DNA of 64,000 bases from Axinella damicornis (taxonomy: Eukaryota > Porifera > Demospongiae > Axinellida > Axinellidae). Below are positions 44,701 through 56,464 of the stretch, one piece after another. The notes under the pieces are model-generated. The model was not told where the DNA came from and made no database searches. It was given only the letters and a program-made list of their open reading frames with translations. The stretch is taken from assembly GCA_963931865.1 (NCBI GenBank), contig OZ007505.1, forward strand, positions 434,001 to 498,000. Reading direction: 5' to 3'. Numbering within the stretch: the stretch's first letter is position 1; every line of letters starts with the position of its first letter. Made by a program: the position numbers and the translations under genes.

Positions 44701-47700
44701 GCATCCCCCAAATCAAGCGGACACAATCTAGTCAGTTACCACATCAAATAGTACAATGTATATCCAATGCACATGCTGTTGCTATGGCAACCATACACCC
44801 TACCTTCTGGTGGTCACATGGTCTACTGTTGAAAAAGAAGAACTGTCTGTCGGTGGCACTACGACCGTAGCCATGGTTACAGCGCGACACATAGCCAGAT
44901 AACCTGCACACAACAGGAAAGTCCCAATTGAAGTCTACATCATATTTTTTTATTACCCCGCGCGCGCATGCGCGAAGCGGGGTTAAGCAATCAGTTTTGT
45001 CTGTCAGTCTGTCATGCGAAAAAAATTGAAATCTCGCCACATAGACCCTCATAAACCATCGAAAGGGAGTCAAACAATAGCAAATAGCAAAAAACTGCTC
45101 TATGTGTACCTGACTGAAGCCAAGGCGCTTCGTTTCGCTGTATTTCGGCTATTTCCTACTTTTCATAACCATTCATGACATTGGCTCCACCTCTTCATGA
45201 CCTCCGAGTACCATCAAGAACAGGACACGCAGTGCATTTGGAAACTTCATGATTCGAGATGACCGCTAGGAAACAGTATTTTCTCACAATATATGTACTT
45301 CACAGACGTCGTGACTATTGTTTAGGCTGTTTTTTCCAGCTATTTCCTATTATTCGTAACATTTCGCCCCACCTCTTCAGCTTCACAATATAATATGTTG
45401 TATATACGGTAAGCGGTCACTCCCACACTTTGGATATGACCATACACGAACACAGCATACGCAATATAGCACCTGTTCGATGCGCATCGGCAGAGATGTC
45501 ACGTCGAGTCGTCGATTGTAGCTGCACTGTATCCTGTAGACATTCCGCGCGGGGTATGTGTTCTATGAACACCTCTAGTTATTATGATGTGGTATTCTTA
45601 CGCTAGACTCGTAAGACTGAGCCACATATATGTGTTCAAGTCATCACACAAGGGCGTACTGACACGGTGATGTACATAGCAACCTGAAGAGGCGAATTGT
45701 TTCAGGAGCAAAGGATTCTTCTCCCTCAGGCTGGACGTCCTCCACAGACACCTGTGAGATCTCGACCAGTTGCTGGACCTGGACAAGAGAAGGAAGTGGA
45801 GTTGTGGTACCCGTAATGAGTGCCTGAGACACTACCTGCATTAGCAGTCATACGGTACACACATAGATCCCACCTGCTTCTTGCCAAACACGTTGATGAT
45901 GTTCTCTCGGACAGAGGGATTGCCACCTGTTGAGACCACCAGTTGCTTCTTGCTGTGAGAGAAGTACAGGCAGTTCCAAGAACTGGGACTTGCATTCCTA
46001 AGCACGTAGCTGTTTACCCCTTCCCACTCTGGTCGTGGCAGGTTATCCTGACCCCCGTACAAATAAGGCAGTACCCTTGCAACATCTGCACCATCCTCGC
46101 ATACTCCTGAGGGGGGAGAGACAGTACAGAGGTCATGTGACCCAATCTGACTGCTGTGTTTCCTCTACCTTCTTCAAGTTGCGCTGAAACTCTCTGTGCC
46201 TCACGGGTAGGGTATGGAAGAGATTGTGCAGCATCACAGTCGTACCAACCTATTGCACAGCACACGCAAACAGATTACTTAACTAATCACTAGCAAGCCA
46301 AGCCCAACCTCCACTGCAGTTATCTTCCTTACAGTTCTGGTTACAACAGAAGCACAGCTGTCCAATATAATGGAACCAGACAATGTTGGGCCCAAAATGT
46401 GTGTCCTATAGGTAATGAATTGGCTGTACTGCACGTTCAAATAAATTCAGCAGCCTACAATATACGTAGCTACTTATGATGGACCTTCAAAAAGTCTTAT
46501 AAGAATCTCATTTGAATTCTTATAAGAAACCAAAAGTCTTATTGAGATGTCACAAGACTTTGGATCTTATACACTGTAAGAAATGGCCAAATCTTATAAG
46601 AAAACATGAGATTCTTCATGACTTTTTCCATAAGGGTAATTAGCAAAGGTATCCCCACTGAAATGGTTTGGTCTTGGTCATTATTGTCCTGATTAACCAT
46701 AGTGTCCGTTCCACTGTATCACTGGGCTATAATGCCGCTACACGTGTACCATTAGAATGCTAAGAGGCACAACGTAGCTGGCAGCTGAAGGTGGAGACAT
46801 TATCTACCTCTCTTGCACAGGTGGTCTTTTCCTTGATCCTTCCATTTGAGTCATACTCAATCCTGGTGCCCGCTGGCTGAGAGGCGTGGCATGTGGTCAC
46901 CACAAGATCACTGTGGAAGAAGAGGAGAGAGGGGAAGAATTTGCTCGTGGAATTTCCCACTGAGTTACGTAAATACCATGTAGGGAACACGGGGAGATGC
47001 AGCACTGTTAACATGTTAGTATGAGCCGAGGTCCAAGGGCTATGCCTCTTGAACTGGGATACTATCCAGACTTCTCTTCCTGTGTAGGAAGTTGCGGGCA
47101 GCTAACTTCTGCACAGAGAGGTCTACCTCAATACATCCATGCATGTGTTATCAGATTCATAACTGAAGCAAATGCTGATTTGGTGTTCCCCATGTACCTC
47201 AGTGCGCACAGGGAGCTTAGAGCTTCACCACGGAAACCAAACGTGGTCACGGTGACAAGGTCGGAAAACTCCTGCAGCTTTGAGGTGTGGTGCTTGAGTG
47301 TCAAGGCCTCAAAATTCTCTGGCTCCACTCCGCTTCCATTGTCTGCCACCTCCACAAGCTCTGAGCCGTGCTCCTTCAGTCTTACCTCTTGTGTATGGGA
47401 TGCAAGCATGGTGTGCGTGTTGGGGCAAGAGTGTACCAATGTCATGAACTAGACCCTCCACACGGGGGGGGGGGGGGGAAGGGTCTGGGCACCATCCTAC
47501 ATTTGAGTTGTCCCCAGGTTGAAATGTTGACCTAACAATTGATTGCAAACGACGTCATGGAAAGGATTTTTCTCCAGGCTTTGCTATGTTACCCGTGAGT
47601 GTTTAACGAAAGTTGAGGGGAGCGGTAGACAGTGATCGTATGTGTGGTATCACAGTTGTGGGGACTACTCAAATGTAGGCACGTTGCCCAGCAGACCCCC

Positions 47701-47940
47701 CCCCCCCCCCCCCCCCCACCCCCCCCCCCCCCCCCCCCCGTGCAAAAGGGTCTGGTTCCAAGACTACATGGCAGTCTGGTAGCTCTGACAAACTAGGTGA
47801 CTGTTCATCCATACCAATGCTGGTGGCCCCGGCATCAAGACTGTTTTCAACCAGCTCTTTCACTGCAACTGCAAGCTGAGTACGACCTGCCCAGAACATA
47901 TCTGGTGGACTGTCTGCCTGTCAATGGCCTTCACAGACAT
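38781..47940 (-). CDS. PMS2: DNA mismatch repair endonuclease PMS2 (MutL-alpha subunit)
   Basis: Pairs with MLH1; its latent nickase acts in nuclear mismatch repair. 24 exons, 5'->3': 47940-47815, 47387-47198, 46910-46808, 46249-46169, 46106-46018, 45952-45874, 45835-45684, 44903-44804, 44661-44577, 44516-44437, 44374-44263, 44180-44111, 44042-43987, 43921-43278, 43018-42825, 41850-41814, 41751-41695, 41618-41545, 41484-41366, 41116-41048, 40980-40943, 40865-40761, 38973-38938, 38843-38781. ATPase motifs: [34 protein letters not shown]. Later [14 protein letters not shown], then a 215-residue Ser/Thr-rich linker. The C-terminal nuclease has [32 protein letters not shown] across one junction, SRACRSS and [11 protein letters not shown], so the metal-binding endonuclease set is intact. 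The exons total 2759 nt, one base short of 920 codons; the break lies in exon 1 at 47861-47880. All other junctions keep phase. Confidence 0.93.
39020..40735. repeat. GAGCAGTATAAACCTGAGCTCATGCAGT satellite split by an insertion
   Basis: Units of about 28 bp with core GTATAAACCTGAGCTCATGC occur at 39020-39155 and again at 40485-40735, in the PMS2 intron between 40761 and 38973. The 1329-bp element sits between the two blocks with its 9-bp duplication in a satellite-derived target. Confidence 0.8.
39156..40484. mobile_element. 1329-bp TAGTCTCG element with perfect 9-bp duplication
   Basis: TAGTCTCGTTCCCAGACCCA and TGGGTCTGGAAACAAGACTA are the ends, and the arms continue through CCCCAGCGAAGATCGCTTGC for about 70 bp. 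Flanks AGCGCATAC at 39147-39155 and 40485-40493 are identical. Inside are two further inverted pairs: ATGGATAATATAGTACACGA near 39230 with its complement near 39905, and CGCGGGCAAAGCGGATCTAC near 39932 with its complement near 40390. No transposase frame found. Confidence 0.9.
42000..42824. other. PMS2 intron, unassigned
   Basis: The stretch between the exons at 41850 and 42825 holds no other recognisable gene or element. Confidence 0.4.
44954..45556. mobile_element. 603-bp TACCCCGCGCG-ended element in a PMS2 intron
   Basis: TACCCCGCGCG at the left and CGCGCGGGGTA at the right form short inverted termini; just inside the left end CGCGCATGCGCGAAGCGGGG is a second hairpin. The interior carries TTTTGTCTGTCAGTCTGTCA. 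It fills most of the intron between the exons at 45684 and 44903. A TA duplication is possible but not proven. Confidence 0.5.
46480..46640. repeat. TTCTTATAAGAA-type short palindromes in a PMS2 intron
   Basis: Four occurrences of CTTATAAGA or AGTCTTAT phrases within 160 bp, in the intron between 46808 and 46249. Possibly the remains of a small palindromic element. Confidence 0.4.
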
Positions 47941-48345
47941 CCTAGCCAGGGGATGAACATTCAACTGATAGTGGTATCAACTACTCTACAGCATAAGGCA
48001 AGGCATACCNNNNNNNNNNNNNNNNNNNNNNNNNNNNNNNNNNNNNNNNNNNNNNNNNNNNNNNNNNNNNNNNNNNNNNNNNNNNNNNNNNNNNNNNNNN
48101 NNNNNNNNNNNNNNNNNNNNNNNNNNNNNNNNNNNNNNNNNNNNNNNNNNNNNNNNNNNNNNNNNNNNNNNNNNNNNNNNNNNNNNNNNNNNNNNNNNNN
48201 NNNNNNNNNGTCTTGATGCCGGGGCCACCAGCATTGGTATGGATGAACAGTCACCTAGTTTGTCAGAGCTACCAGACTGCCATGTAGTCTTGGAACCAGA
48301 CCCTTTTGCACGGGGGGGGGGGGGGGGGGGGGGGGGGGGATCAAT
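47695..48345. repeat. inverted duplication around an assembly gap
   Basis: 47739-47834 (including the end of PMS2 exon 1, CAAAAGGGTCTGGTTCCAAG onward) recurs exactly inverted at 48210-48320, with poly-C (47696-47739) mirrored by poly-G (48313-48339). The two arms flank 200 N. Beyond the homopolymer the sequences differ. A scaffolding error or a haplotype flip at the homopolymer is more likely than a true palindrome. Confidence 0.8.
48010..48209. other. assembly gap of 200 N
   Basis: Unknown sequence of arbitrary length in the interval upstream of PMS2 and SLC4. The missing 5' exon(s) of the SLC4 gene or the shared upstream region may be affected. Confidence 1.
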
Positions 48346-49023
48346 ATTGTTATGCATTTACAATATTGTCCTCCAAGACGGTACCACACGTAGCCATAAG
48401 GTACGGCAATGGTCTACACTGCTGGTCAGAGTGTGAATTGATTGGGTGCCAAGGACGTACTACTGACCCGTGAAAGTTCAAGAATGTTCTAGTGACTGAT
48501 TAGCCGAGGTGTGGGTTGTAGTGACCTGATGACCTACACTGGGTGTGGGGCCTTCCACACTATTGTGTGGTGAATAAGGCTGTGGATACGTCAGAACACC
48601 ACAATGTAACTGATCGGTGTATTCCATGAGAGGTTTGTCCAGGTGTCCCATTAGTAATACTGTTGTCATTCGCTGCTGCTTGGCAAGCTCAGTTACACCA
48701 ATATCCTAACAAATATCCTAACATGGTTACACCAGTATCCTAACATGGTTACATGGTTACACCAAGTACCGAACTCCAAACTTCCATTGTCCGCCATTAC
48801 TATGTACCAAACATGAACTTCATGTATATTACCGTATACTGTGACCCATGGACGATATGTAATGAACATGTAGCTTCGTTCAGCTTGTCAAGTTAGTATG
48901 ATTATGCAGTGTACACGATCATGTTTGTGCTGCCTGCAGTGAGGAGGTGTCTTTGGCTGGCAAAGGTTGTCTGGAATATGGGACAGGCTGTGTCTTGTGT
49001 GGATGTGCACGAAGTCATCACGT
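48346..49023. other. intergenic DNA
   Basis: No exon recognised. CCTAACATGGTTACACCA phrases repeat at 48700-48765 (three partial units). Confidence 0.35.
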
Positions 49024-49098
49024 CCTGCGTGCATATCCTGCGTGCATATCCTGTGTGGATATCCTGTGTGGATTAGGGTTAGGGTTAGGGTTAGGGTT
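49024..49098. repeat. short ATCCTGYGTGSAT repeats running into four TTAGGG units
   Basis: Three to four 13-bp units ATCCTGCGTGCAT / ATCCTGTGTGGAT lead directly into TTAGGG x4 (49073-49096). TTAGGG is the animal telomere repeat; four units inside a scaffold suggest an interstitial site, for example telomerase-type repair, or chance. Confidence 0.7.
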
Positions 49099-49733
49099 GG
49101 GAATCCTGTGGATGTACAATGACTGCTGTGTGGGATGTTTCCTGAATGTAGAATTCTTGGAACAGTGCTAGGGGGTGACAGCTGTGGCTTGTGGTATGAG
49201 GAACTTGACAGGCCACACATTGTAAACACACATCAGTGTACCAAATCACACGGTTCAACTTGCTTCAAACAAGGTGTCCATATAGCTGTGCATGTGCCAG
49301 CGTCTAGGTACTAGCAGGTTCCTTCCTTCTTCTGAGGACATTCCATAGCTTTGCTGGTCAATGTGGGTTTTTTTTTTCAGTCAGAGCAGTGGCATGGGTG
49401 GCCAATAGCATTGGTTCAAACCCCACCAGCATCCTATCTCTGAAGAGGGGGACACCTGAGTGTTTAGGCATCCATTCACTAGTCATTTAGCTAGCACCTT
49501 TCCCCAGCTTTCCCCTGTTCAAACCTGGCAACCCTCACCAGCTGTGTGTATATACACCTTTTGGAATGACTTAGAAAGCATAAATTGTTGTGATGGCAAC
49601 CTGAATTTGCTGTCAAATTCTCATACACTTTTTCTTTGTGCCTTAATGACTGTGACAATGTGTGGGCAATATGTCCCAACATCACATCAATACCGCTGGA
49701 TTGCATACACTGTGTGTTGTTCTGCCCTGGGCT

Positions 49734-49930
49734 GTGAAGGTGCACCAAAGGTCTGTTGCTCTGCTGTGTAGTTGCACCAAAGGTCTGTTGCTCTGCTGTG
49801 AAGGTGCACCAAAGGTCTGTTGCTCTGCTGTGAAGGTGCACCAAAGGTCTGTTGCTCTGCTGTGTAGTTGCACCAAAGGTCTGTTGCTCTGCTGTGAAGG
49901 TGCACCAAAGGTCTGTTGCTCTGCTGTTTT
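49734..49930. repeat. 30-bp tandem repeat, about six and a half copies
   Basis: Unit GTGCACCAAAGGTCTGTTGC plus TCTGCTGTGAAG, alternating with a TGTAGTTGCACC variant in a regular pattern, so a higher-order unit is present. Confidence 0.85.
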
Positions 49931-50386
49931 TCAGGACAGTTTGAGTGTGTGAGTTGGCCACATCATTGTCTCGTAGAACCCCGTAGAACCTTTGCCCTCA
50001 AGGGTCGGTCATTCAGGCATTAGAACGGTGTAGCGGGCTAACAGTTTTGCACACGGTATGTACATGGTATGTACATGGTCCTGTCGGAGTGTGTGTGGGC
50101 AGTGTGTGTGTGGGCTCCCAGTGGATCAATGGAAGTCTTTGCTCGATAGATTGTGAGGTAGTATTAGGGCCAGTTGGTAATGAGCTGAGGGTGCACTACA
50201 GGGGGTGTCTGGGGTCCTTGGGAGCCCCAGAGGTGCCCTGTGTAGTCAGAAACATTGGTGCATGTGTTGCAGAATGAACAGTCAAATCACTTTTCCACAT
50301 ATCTGCACTTTCCATACACCATCAGGAGCACAGTATCGCCTCCTGCATGGTGTTTTATTAGAGTGTTGTAGATGTACCAGTTTGTT

Positions 50387-50389
<3 letters not shown>

Positions 50390-50480
<91 letters not shown>
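50390..50480. repeat. (CA)n microsatellite abutting a splice acceptor
   Basis: About 45 CA units end directly in CACAG|GCC, the acceptor of the first identified SLC4 exon. The pyrimidine tract of this acceptor is therefore replaced by CA repeats. Confidence 0.85.
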
Positions 50481-50481
<1 letters not shown>

Positions 50482-50482
<1 letters not shown>

Positions 50483-51053
50483 CCACCGTAATGTGTATGT
50501 TGCGGTCCATGTTCCCTACTCCATCCCCCGACATCATCACAAACACAAGCACAAGAAGAGGCACCACCGTCTCCATGCCGACCTCGACTCTCCCAGCATG
50601 CCACCAGAGCAGAACCTGCCTCCTGGTGAGCCCACACAGATATCATGTGAGGTCATGTGATATCACATGATTGTGTAATATGGCTACAGTGCTATGATAT
50701 TACAGCTGTTTTGCCACATGTCAACACACATTGGAGCTAAATGTGAATGCGGAGTTGTGCATTTTGACCAATTTTCTCCTTTCTCCTCTTTCCTCCCTCC
50801 CTCCCTCCCCTCCTTTTCCCCTCTCTCCCCTCGTCTTCTCTCCCTCCCTTCCTCCTCCTCTCTTGCCTTCTCTCCTCATCTTTGCAGAGCCTAAAACACC
50901 GCTGGACCCGTGTGATCGTGTCAAGTTCATCCTGGGGACAGAGGAGACGGACAATCCTTGTGATGCTTGCACGCACTCCATCTTCACTGAGTTGGAGGAG
51001 CTGCATTATGACAAGCATGATCAAAAGTGTGTGTGTGTGTGTGAGGGTGTGTG

Positions 51054-51097
<44 letters not shown>

Positions 51098-54000
51098 GTG
51101 TGTGTTGTATGCAAGTAAGTGGTTGAGTGAGTAAGCACAATCCCGGCAGTACTGGCAGAGAGGGGGAGCAACCAGACAGAGATCTTAGAGCAGCGATTGA
51201 GTTAGGACTTGGCAATGACTGGTATTGTGTTGGGCTAATTGATATCATGTTGCCATCTCATGACTGGTAGGGCTCCTGTGTTGGCATGTGACGAATGCTT
51301 AGTCAATGGGCTACATGGTCACACGTGTATATACATGGTGCTGCAACTATATAGCGGTATTCATTGGGTTATTCATGGCTTGGTGTTCAGGCTGAGTGTG
51401 TCTTGCATGAATGCTGTTGACTAGCAGACAGTATGGGGTGTGCGTAGTAGGAAACAGGCTATTACATGCATTAAGTGTGTCATCAGTCCATTCCTCCCCC
51501 TTTCCTCCTTCCCTCCCTTTCCATTTGTCTCTTCTTACCCTCCCCACTCTTCCCCTCCCTCTCGCTCCCCTCCCTCTTGGTCCCCTCCCTCTCGCTCTCC
51601 TCCCTCTCGCTCCCCTCCCTACTCTTCCCCTCCCTCTCGCTCTCCTCCCTCTTGGTCCCCTCCCTCTTGGTCCCCTCCCTCTCGCTCCCCTCCCCACTCT
51701 TCCCCTTCCTCTCGCTCCCCTCCCTCTTGGTCCCCTCCCTCTCGCTCTCCTCCCTCTCGCTCTCCTCCCTCTTGGTCCCCTCCCTCTCGCTCTCCTCCCT
51801 CTTGGTCCCCTCCCTCTCGCTCCCCTCCCTCTTGGTCCCCTCCCTCTCGCTCTCCTCCCTCTCGCTCCCCTCCCTACTCTTCCCCTCCCTCTCGCTCTCC
51901 TCCCTCTTGGTCCCCTCCCTCTTGGTCCCCTCGCTCCCCTCCCCACTCTTCCCCTCCCTCTCGCTCTCCTCCCTCTCGCTCCCCTCCCTACTCTTCCCCT
52001 CCCTCTCGCTCTCCTCCCTCTTGGTCCCCTCCCTCTTGGTCCCCTCCCTCTCGCCCCCCTCCTTCTCGGTCCCCTCCCTCGTCCCCTCTCTTCCTGTTTG
52101 TTTGTCTCCTCTTCCCTCCCTCCCCCTTATCCCCAGGATGGAGTGGAAAGAGACGGCTAGATGGGTGAAGTTCGAGGAGGATGTGGAAGAGGGGGGAGAC
52201 AAGTGGAGCAAGCCGCATGTTGCCACACTCTCCCTGCATAGTCTCTTTGAGCTCCGGAGTTGCATGATGAAGGGAACAGTTCTGCTAGACTTGGAGGCAA
52301 ACAACCTCGCTCAGATCTCAGGTGTGTGTGGCTGCCAACTTCACTCTCAGCATCACTAGCGTTCTGTCTATGTCAACTGCCACTGAGGTCAACCTACAGT
52401 AATATTAGCCAGCATTATAATTGACAGCAAGTTGTGTGCGTGTAGACCGTAGTGAAGTTGTAGACTGCAAGTTCATAGTGCTCGCAGAGACCTTCCCTCT
52501 CCCTCCCTCCCTCCCTCCCTCCCTCCCTCCCTCCCTCCCTCCCTCCCTCCCTCCCTCCCTCCCTCCCTCCCTCCCTCCCTCCCTTCCCCCTCCCTCCCTC
52601 CCTCCCTCCCTCCCTCCCTCCCTCCCTCCCTCCCTCCCTCCCTCCCTCCCTCCCTCCCTCCCTCCCTCCCTCCCTCCCCTCCCTCCCTCCCTTCCTCCCT
52701 CCCTCCCTCCCTCTCTTCCTCCCTCTCTTCCTCCCCTGCCTCCCTCCTCCCCCTCCCCCCTCCCTCTCTCAGACTATGTTCTGGATGACTTTGCGGCATC
52801 GCATCGGCTTGATACTGAGCACAGAGAGAAGGTACGAGAGGCACTTCTCCAGAGGCACAAGCACCAGAGCACGAAAGACCATGACAAGAAATTTTTTGAG
52901 CACATCAAGTGAGCAGTCTCATTCCAGTATCCCATGTCAGTTTCATCCAGACTCGGTATCGCTCTCATTACCAACCCCCATGTTAGTACAAGGGTTCAGT
53001 GGAACACTTATTTAATGGGTTGCATTTTCAGTGCAGATATATTTGAATTGATTTCATTGTGCTGTGTAATTCCCAATTACACTGGAAGTTCTGGTTTTGG
53101 AGTCTGTTTGGAGTTCTGCCTGATACAATTTTGCCTTCTCTGTGTGAATGTAGGTCATTTGGTGATATTGGTAAACTTGGATCCACTGGGAAGAATCTTG
53201 ATGCTGAGGGTGGAGCTACCGGCATGCCCCACTTTCCCTTTTCCGCTCCCAACCTGGGGGTCTTCAGCAAAGTCCACCGCAAGCTGAGCTCCCAACTGAG
53301 TAACACCAGCGAGCTGGAGGTTGGAAACGGGAATGGAAATGGTGGCCGGAATGGCATCGGTCGAAATGGGAGCAGAAATGATAGTCGTAGAGGGTCTGAT
53401 GCTGGTGGCCGGAGTGGGAATGGCTTTAGTCGGATGGGGAGTAGAAATGAGAGTCGTCGAGGGTCTGATGCAGGTGTGCTGGAGGAGGAAGGGTCGGAGG
53501 AGAACATCCACCACCTCCCAAAGGTGAGACACTCTCTGGTGACTGTCCGAGTACGTACACACTATTCTGCTTCACTAGGAATGACTCACTCCCACTCTTC
53601 CTCCAGCCCGACAGCCACTTCATGAAGAAGATCCCTCCTGGCTCAGAAGCCTCCAATGTGCTTGTGGGGGAGGTGGACTTCCTCTCGCACCCCATCATCG
53701 CCTTCGTGCGACTCAGCCAGGGCCAGCTCCTCGGGGACCTCACCGAGGTGCCCATCCCAACGCGGTTCCTGTTTATTCTGCTCGCACCAAAAGGGAATCA
53801 CCAGCGCTACCACGAGATTGGGCGGTCCATTGCCACACTCATGAGTGACGAGGTGGGTGTGTGTGAGGGGGGTATGGTACATGCACAGCACTACCACAAC
53901 TTCATTGGTCCGTTGTCACGCATCTATAATTGGGGATGCATACACAAACATGTACTGTGCAATCTTCTACCCATTCTTTCCTCCTTCCCCTCCTCTCCTC

Positions 54001-55836
54001 ATTCCTCCTCTCCTCTCTTCCCCTCTTCTCCTCGTCCCCTCCTCCTCCTCCCCTCCTCCTCCTTCCCTCCTCCCCTCCCCTCCCCTCCCCTCCCCTCCTC
54101 TCCTCTTCCCCTCCTCCTCATCCCCCTTCCCCAGGTGTTCCATGATGTGGCATACAAAGCTCGTAACCGGGAGGACCTGCTGGCAGGTGTGGACGAGTTT
54201 CTGGACAAAGTCACCGTACTCCCTCCGGGAGAGTGGGACCCTCAGATACGGCTAGAGCCGCCACCACAGGTACCAATATTTGACCGCATTGAGTGTTGGT
54301 GACTCTCTCAGGACATGTCAACATTCCAACCCCCACGTGCCTCCCCAGGTTCCCTCTCAGGAGGAGCGCCGCAAGTCAGAAAAGAAGGAGGACGACAAGG
54401 AAGAGAAACTACCACCGCCAGTTGTGACCTGCACCAAATGGTTTGCTTTGTATATACTGTAGTCGCGTGTTATTAGACGCATGCGCCTGTAACTCCACAG
54501 GAAGGAAATATGCACCTAATAATGAGATACGCTTAATTTCGAATGACATTCCTCGAATAGGAAGACCCTTCAATTCGAATATAGCTTTTTTCCACTCCGT
54601 AGGATCGAAAATCGCAGAGTTTCTGGATCAGCGCTTAGCAGTGAGTAGCTAGGACGAGAGTCGAACCTGCTCCTAACAGTGAATATGCGTCTATAAGTGA
54701 GCTGCGCCTAATAGCGTGCGACTGCGGTACACAGTGTACATGTTCCTCACTCCCCATGCACACGCCCTCTCATCCCAGAGTTCTGTCTGATATTCCCCCC
54801 CCCCAGGCCATTTGGAGGATTGGTTAAGGACGTGAAGCGCCGCTACCCTCGCTACTGGAGTGACATCAGAGATGCCGTTAGCCTGCAGGCTCTGGCGAGC
54901 GTCATATTCATCTTCTTTGCCAACATCACTCCTGCCATCACCTTCGGGGGAGTACTCTCCGGCTTAACCAACGGAAGCATGGTGGGTGTGGCATCATGAC
55001 ATCACCATGATGCAATAGGCATTAGCTCTCCCGTATGATGTAATGATTTGAGTGTTTGTGTCTGTGCAGGGAGCTCTGGAGATGATCGTTGCTGTCAGTA
55101 TTGGAAACGTTGTCTTTGCACTCTTTGCTGGGCAGCCCCTGGTTGTCCTTGGTGGGACGGGTCCTACACTAATCTTTGAAGACATTGTCTTCACCTTCTG
55201 CATGAACAATGGAATCCCATACCTCAATTTCCGATTCTGGATTGGACTGTGGACTGCTCTGATGATGATCATCCTTGTTGCATCGAATGCAAGTGTCATC
55301 ATGCGTCTCTTCACAAGATTTACCGAGGAGATCTTCTCCGCTTTGATTTCGTTCATCTTTATCTATGAGGCTCTACGTAGCCTGTGGCTGATCAACGTAC
55401 GACACCCTTACAATAAATGGATCCTCTTCCCCACAGTTGGTCGAAAGTGTGACTGCTATCAGTTTGCATCTCAATCACATTTAATGAATGTCAGTTATGA
55501 GAATGCTACAAATCTGGGGTCATATTGGGACCGTCCAGATCAGAACTGTTCCAGCGTGCTCCTGAGGAGCTACGAGGGGGCGGACTGTCCTGGTGACCCC
55601 CTCGAGCCTAACGTGTTTTTCATGTCTATCATTCTGTTCTTTGGGACCTTTCTGCTCTCGTACTACCTCAAGAAGTTCAGGCACAGCCGGTTCTTCAATA
55701 CCTTGGTATGTGTGTTTGTATCACAAGGGCCCAGAATACCAAGAACTTGAAGTACTGACACATGCCCTCCCTCACACACACACACACACACACGCACCAC
55801 ACACACACACACACAACCACACACACACACACACAA

Positions 55837-55903
<67 letters not shown>

Positions 55904-56385
55904 ACACACGCAACCACACCACACACACTTGTACTCATACACAGACCAGACGTATCATCAGTGACTTTGCGATCTTCATCTCGGTCATCGTGTGGGTGGT
56001 GGTAGACATCCTGGCTCAAGTGAACACACCGAAGCTCGACGTTCCAAATGTCTTTCAAGAAGGTCTCTTTACGGATGCCAACCGCACATCGTTCATTATT
56101 AACCCCTTTGGTAACGGGCTCCAAGGGTGGGCGGTTGCTGCTGCTATCATCCCTGCCCTCCTCGCAACCGTCCTACTCTTCATGGACCAGCAGATCACGG
56201 CTCTCATTGTCAACAGGAAGGACCACAAGTTGAAGGTGAGCAATTGGTTGGCATGGCACTGCAGCACCTTGTCCCATACTAGGGAAGATCTTGTGCATAA
56301 GTCGAGTGTGTGGACAGTACATTCATTATCTGTACATGCACAGTTTTGTTGGTCCTAGAGACATCTGCGATATTGTTGTGTCTTA

Positions 56386-56464
<79 letters not shown>

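Noticed and set aside
44744..45073. Minus-strand open frame of 109 codons as a separate gene
   Set aside because: Only 44903-44804 is coding, as a PMS2 exon; the rest is intron and a transposon end.
48239..48436. Second gene fragment starting [12 protein letters not shown] on the plus strand
   Set aside because: It is the inverted copy of PMS2 exon 1/intron 1 next to the gap.
49734..49930. CRISPR-like array
   Set aside because: Units are contiguous with no unique spacers, and the window is animal DNA. The same applies to the 33-bp, 39-bp and 28-bp arrays.
50205..50660. Frame with a long Thr-His run
   Set aside because: It is the CA microsatellite; the genuine exon begins after the acceptor at 50481.
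51347..52359. Long Ser/Leu/Pro- or Arg/Gly-rich frames on both strands
   Set aside because: Produced by the 15-bp pyrimidine minisatellite in an SLC4 intron; only the part from 52137 is a real exon.
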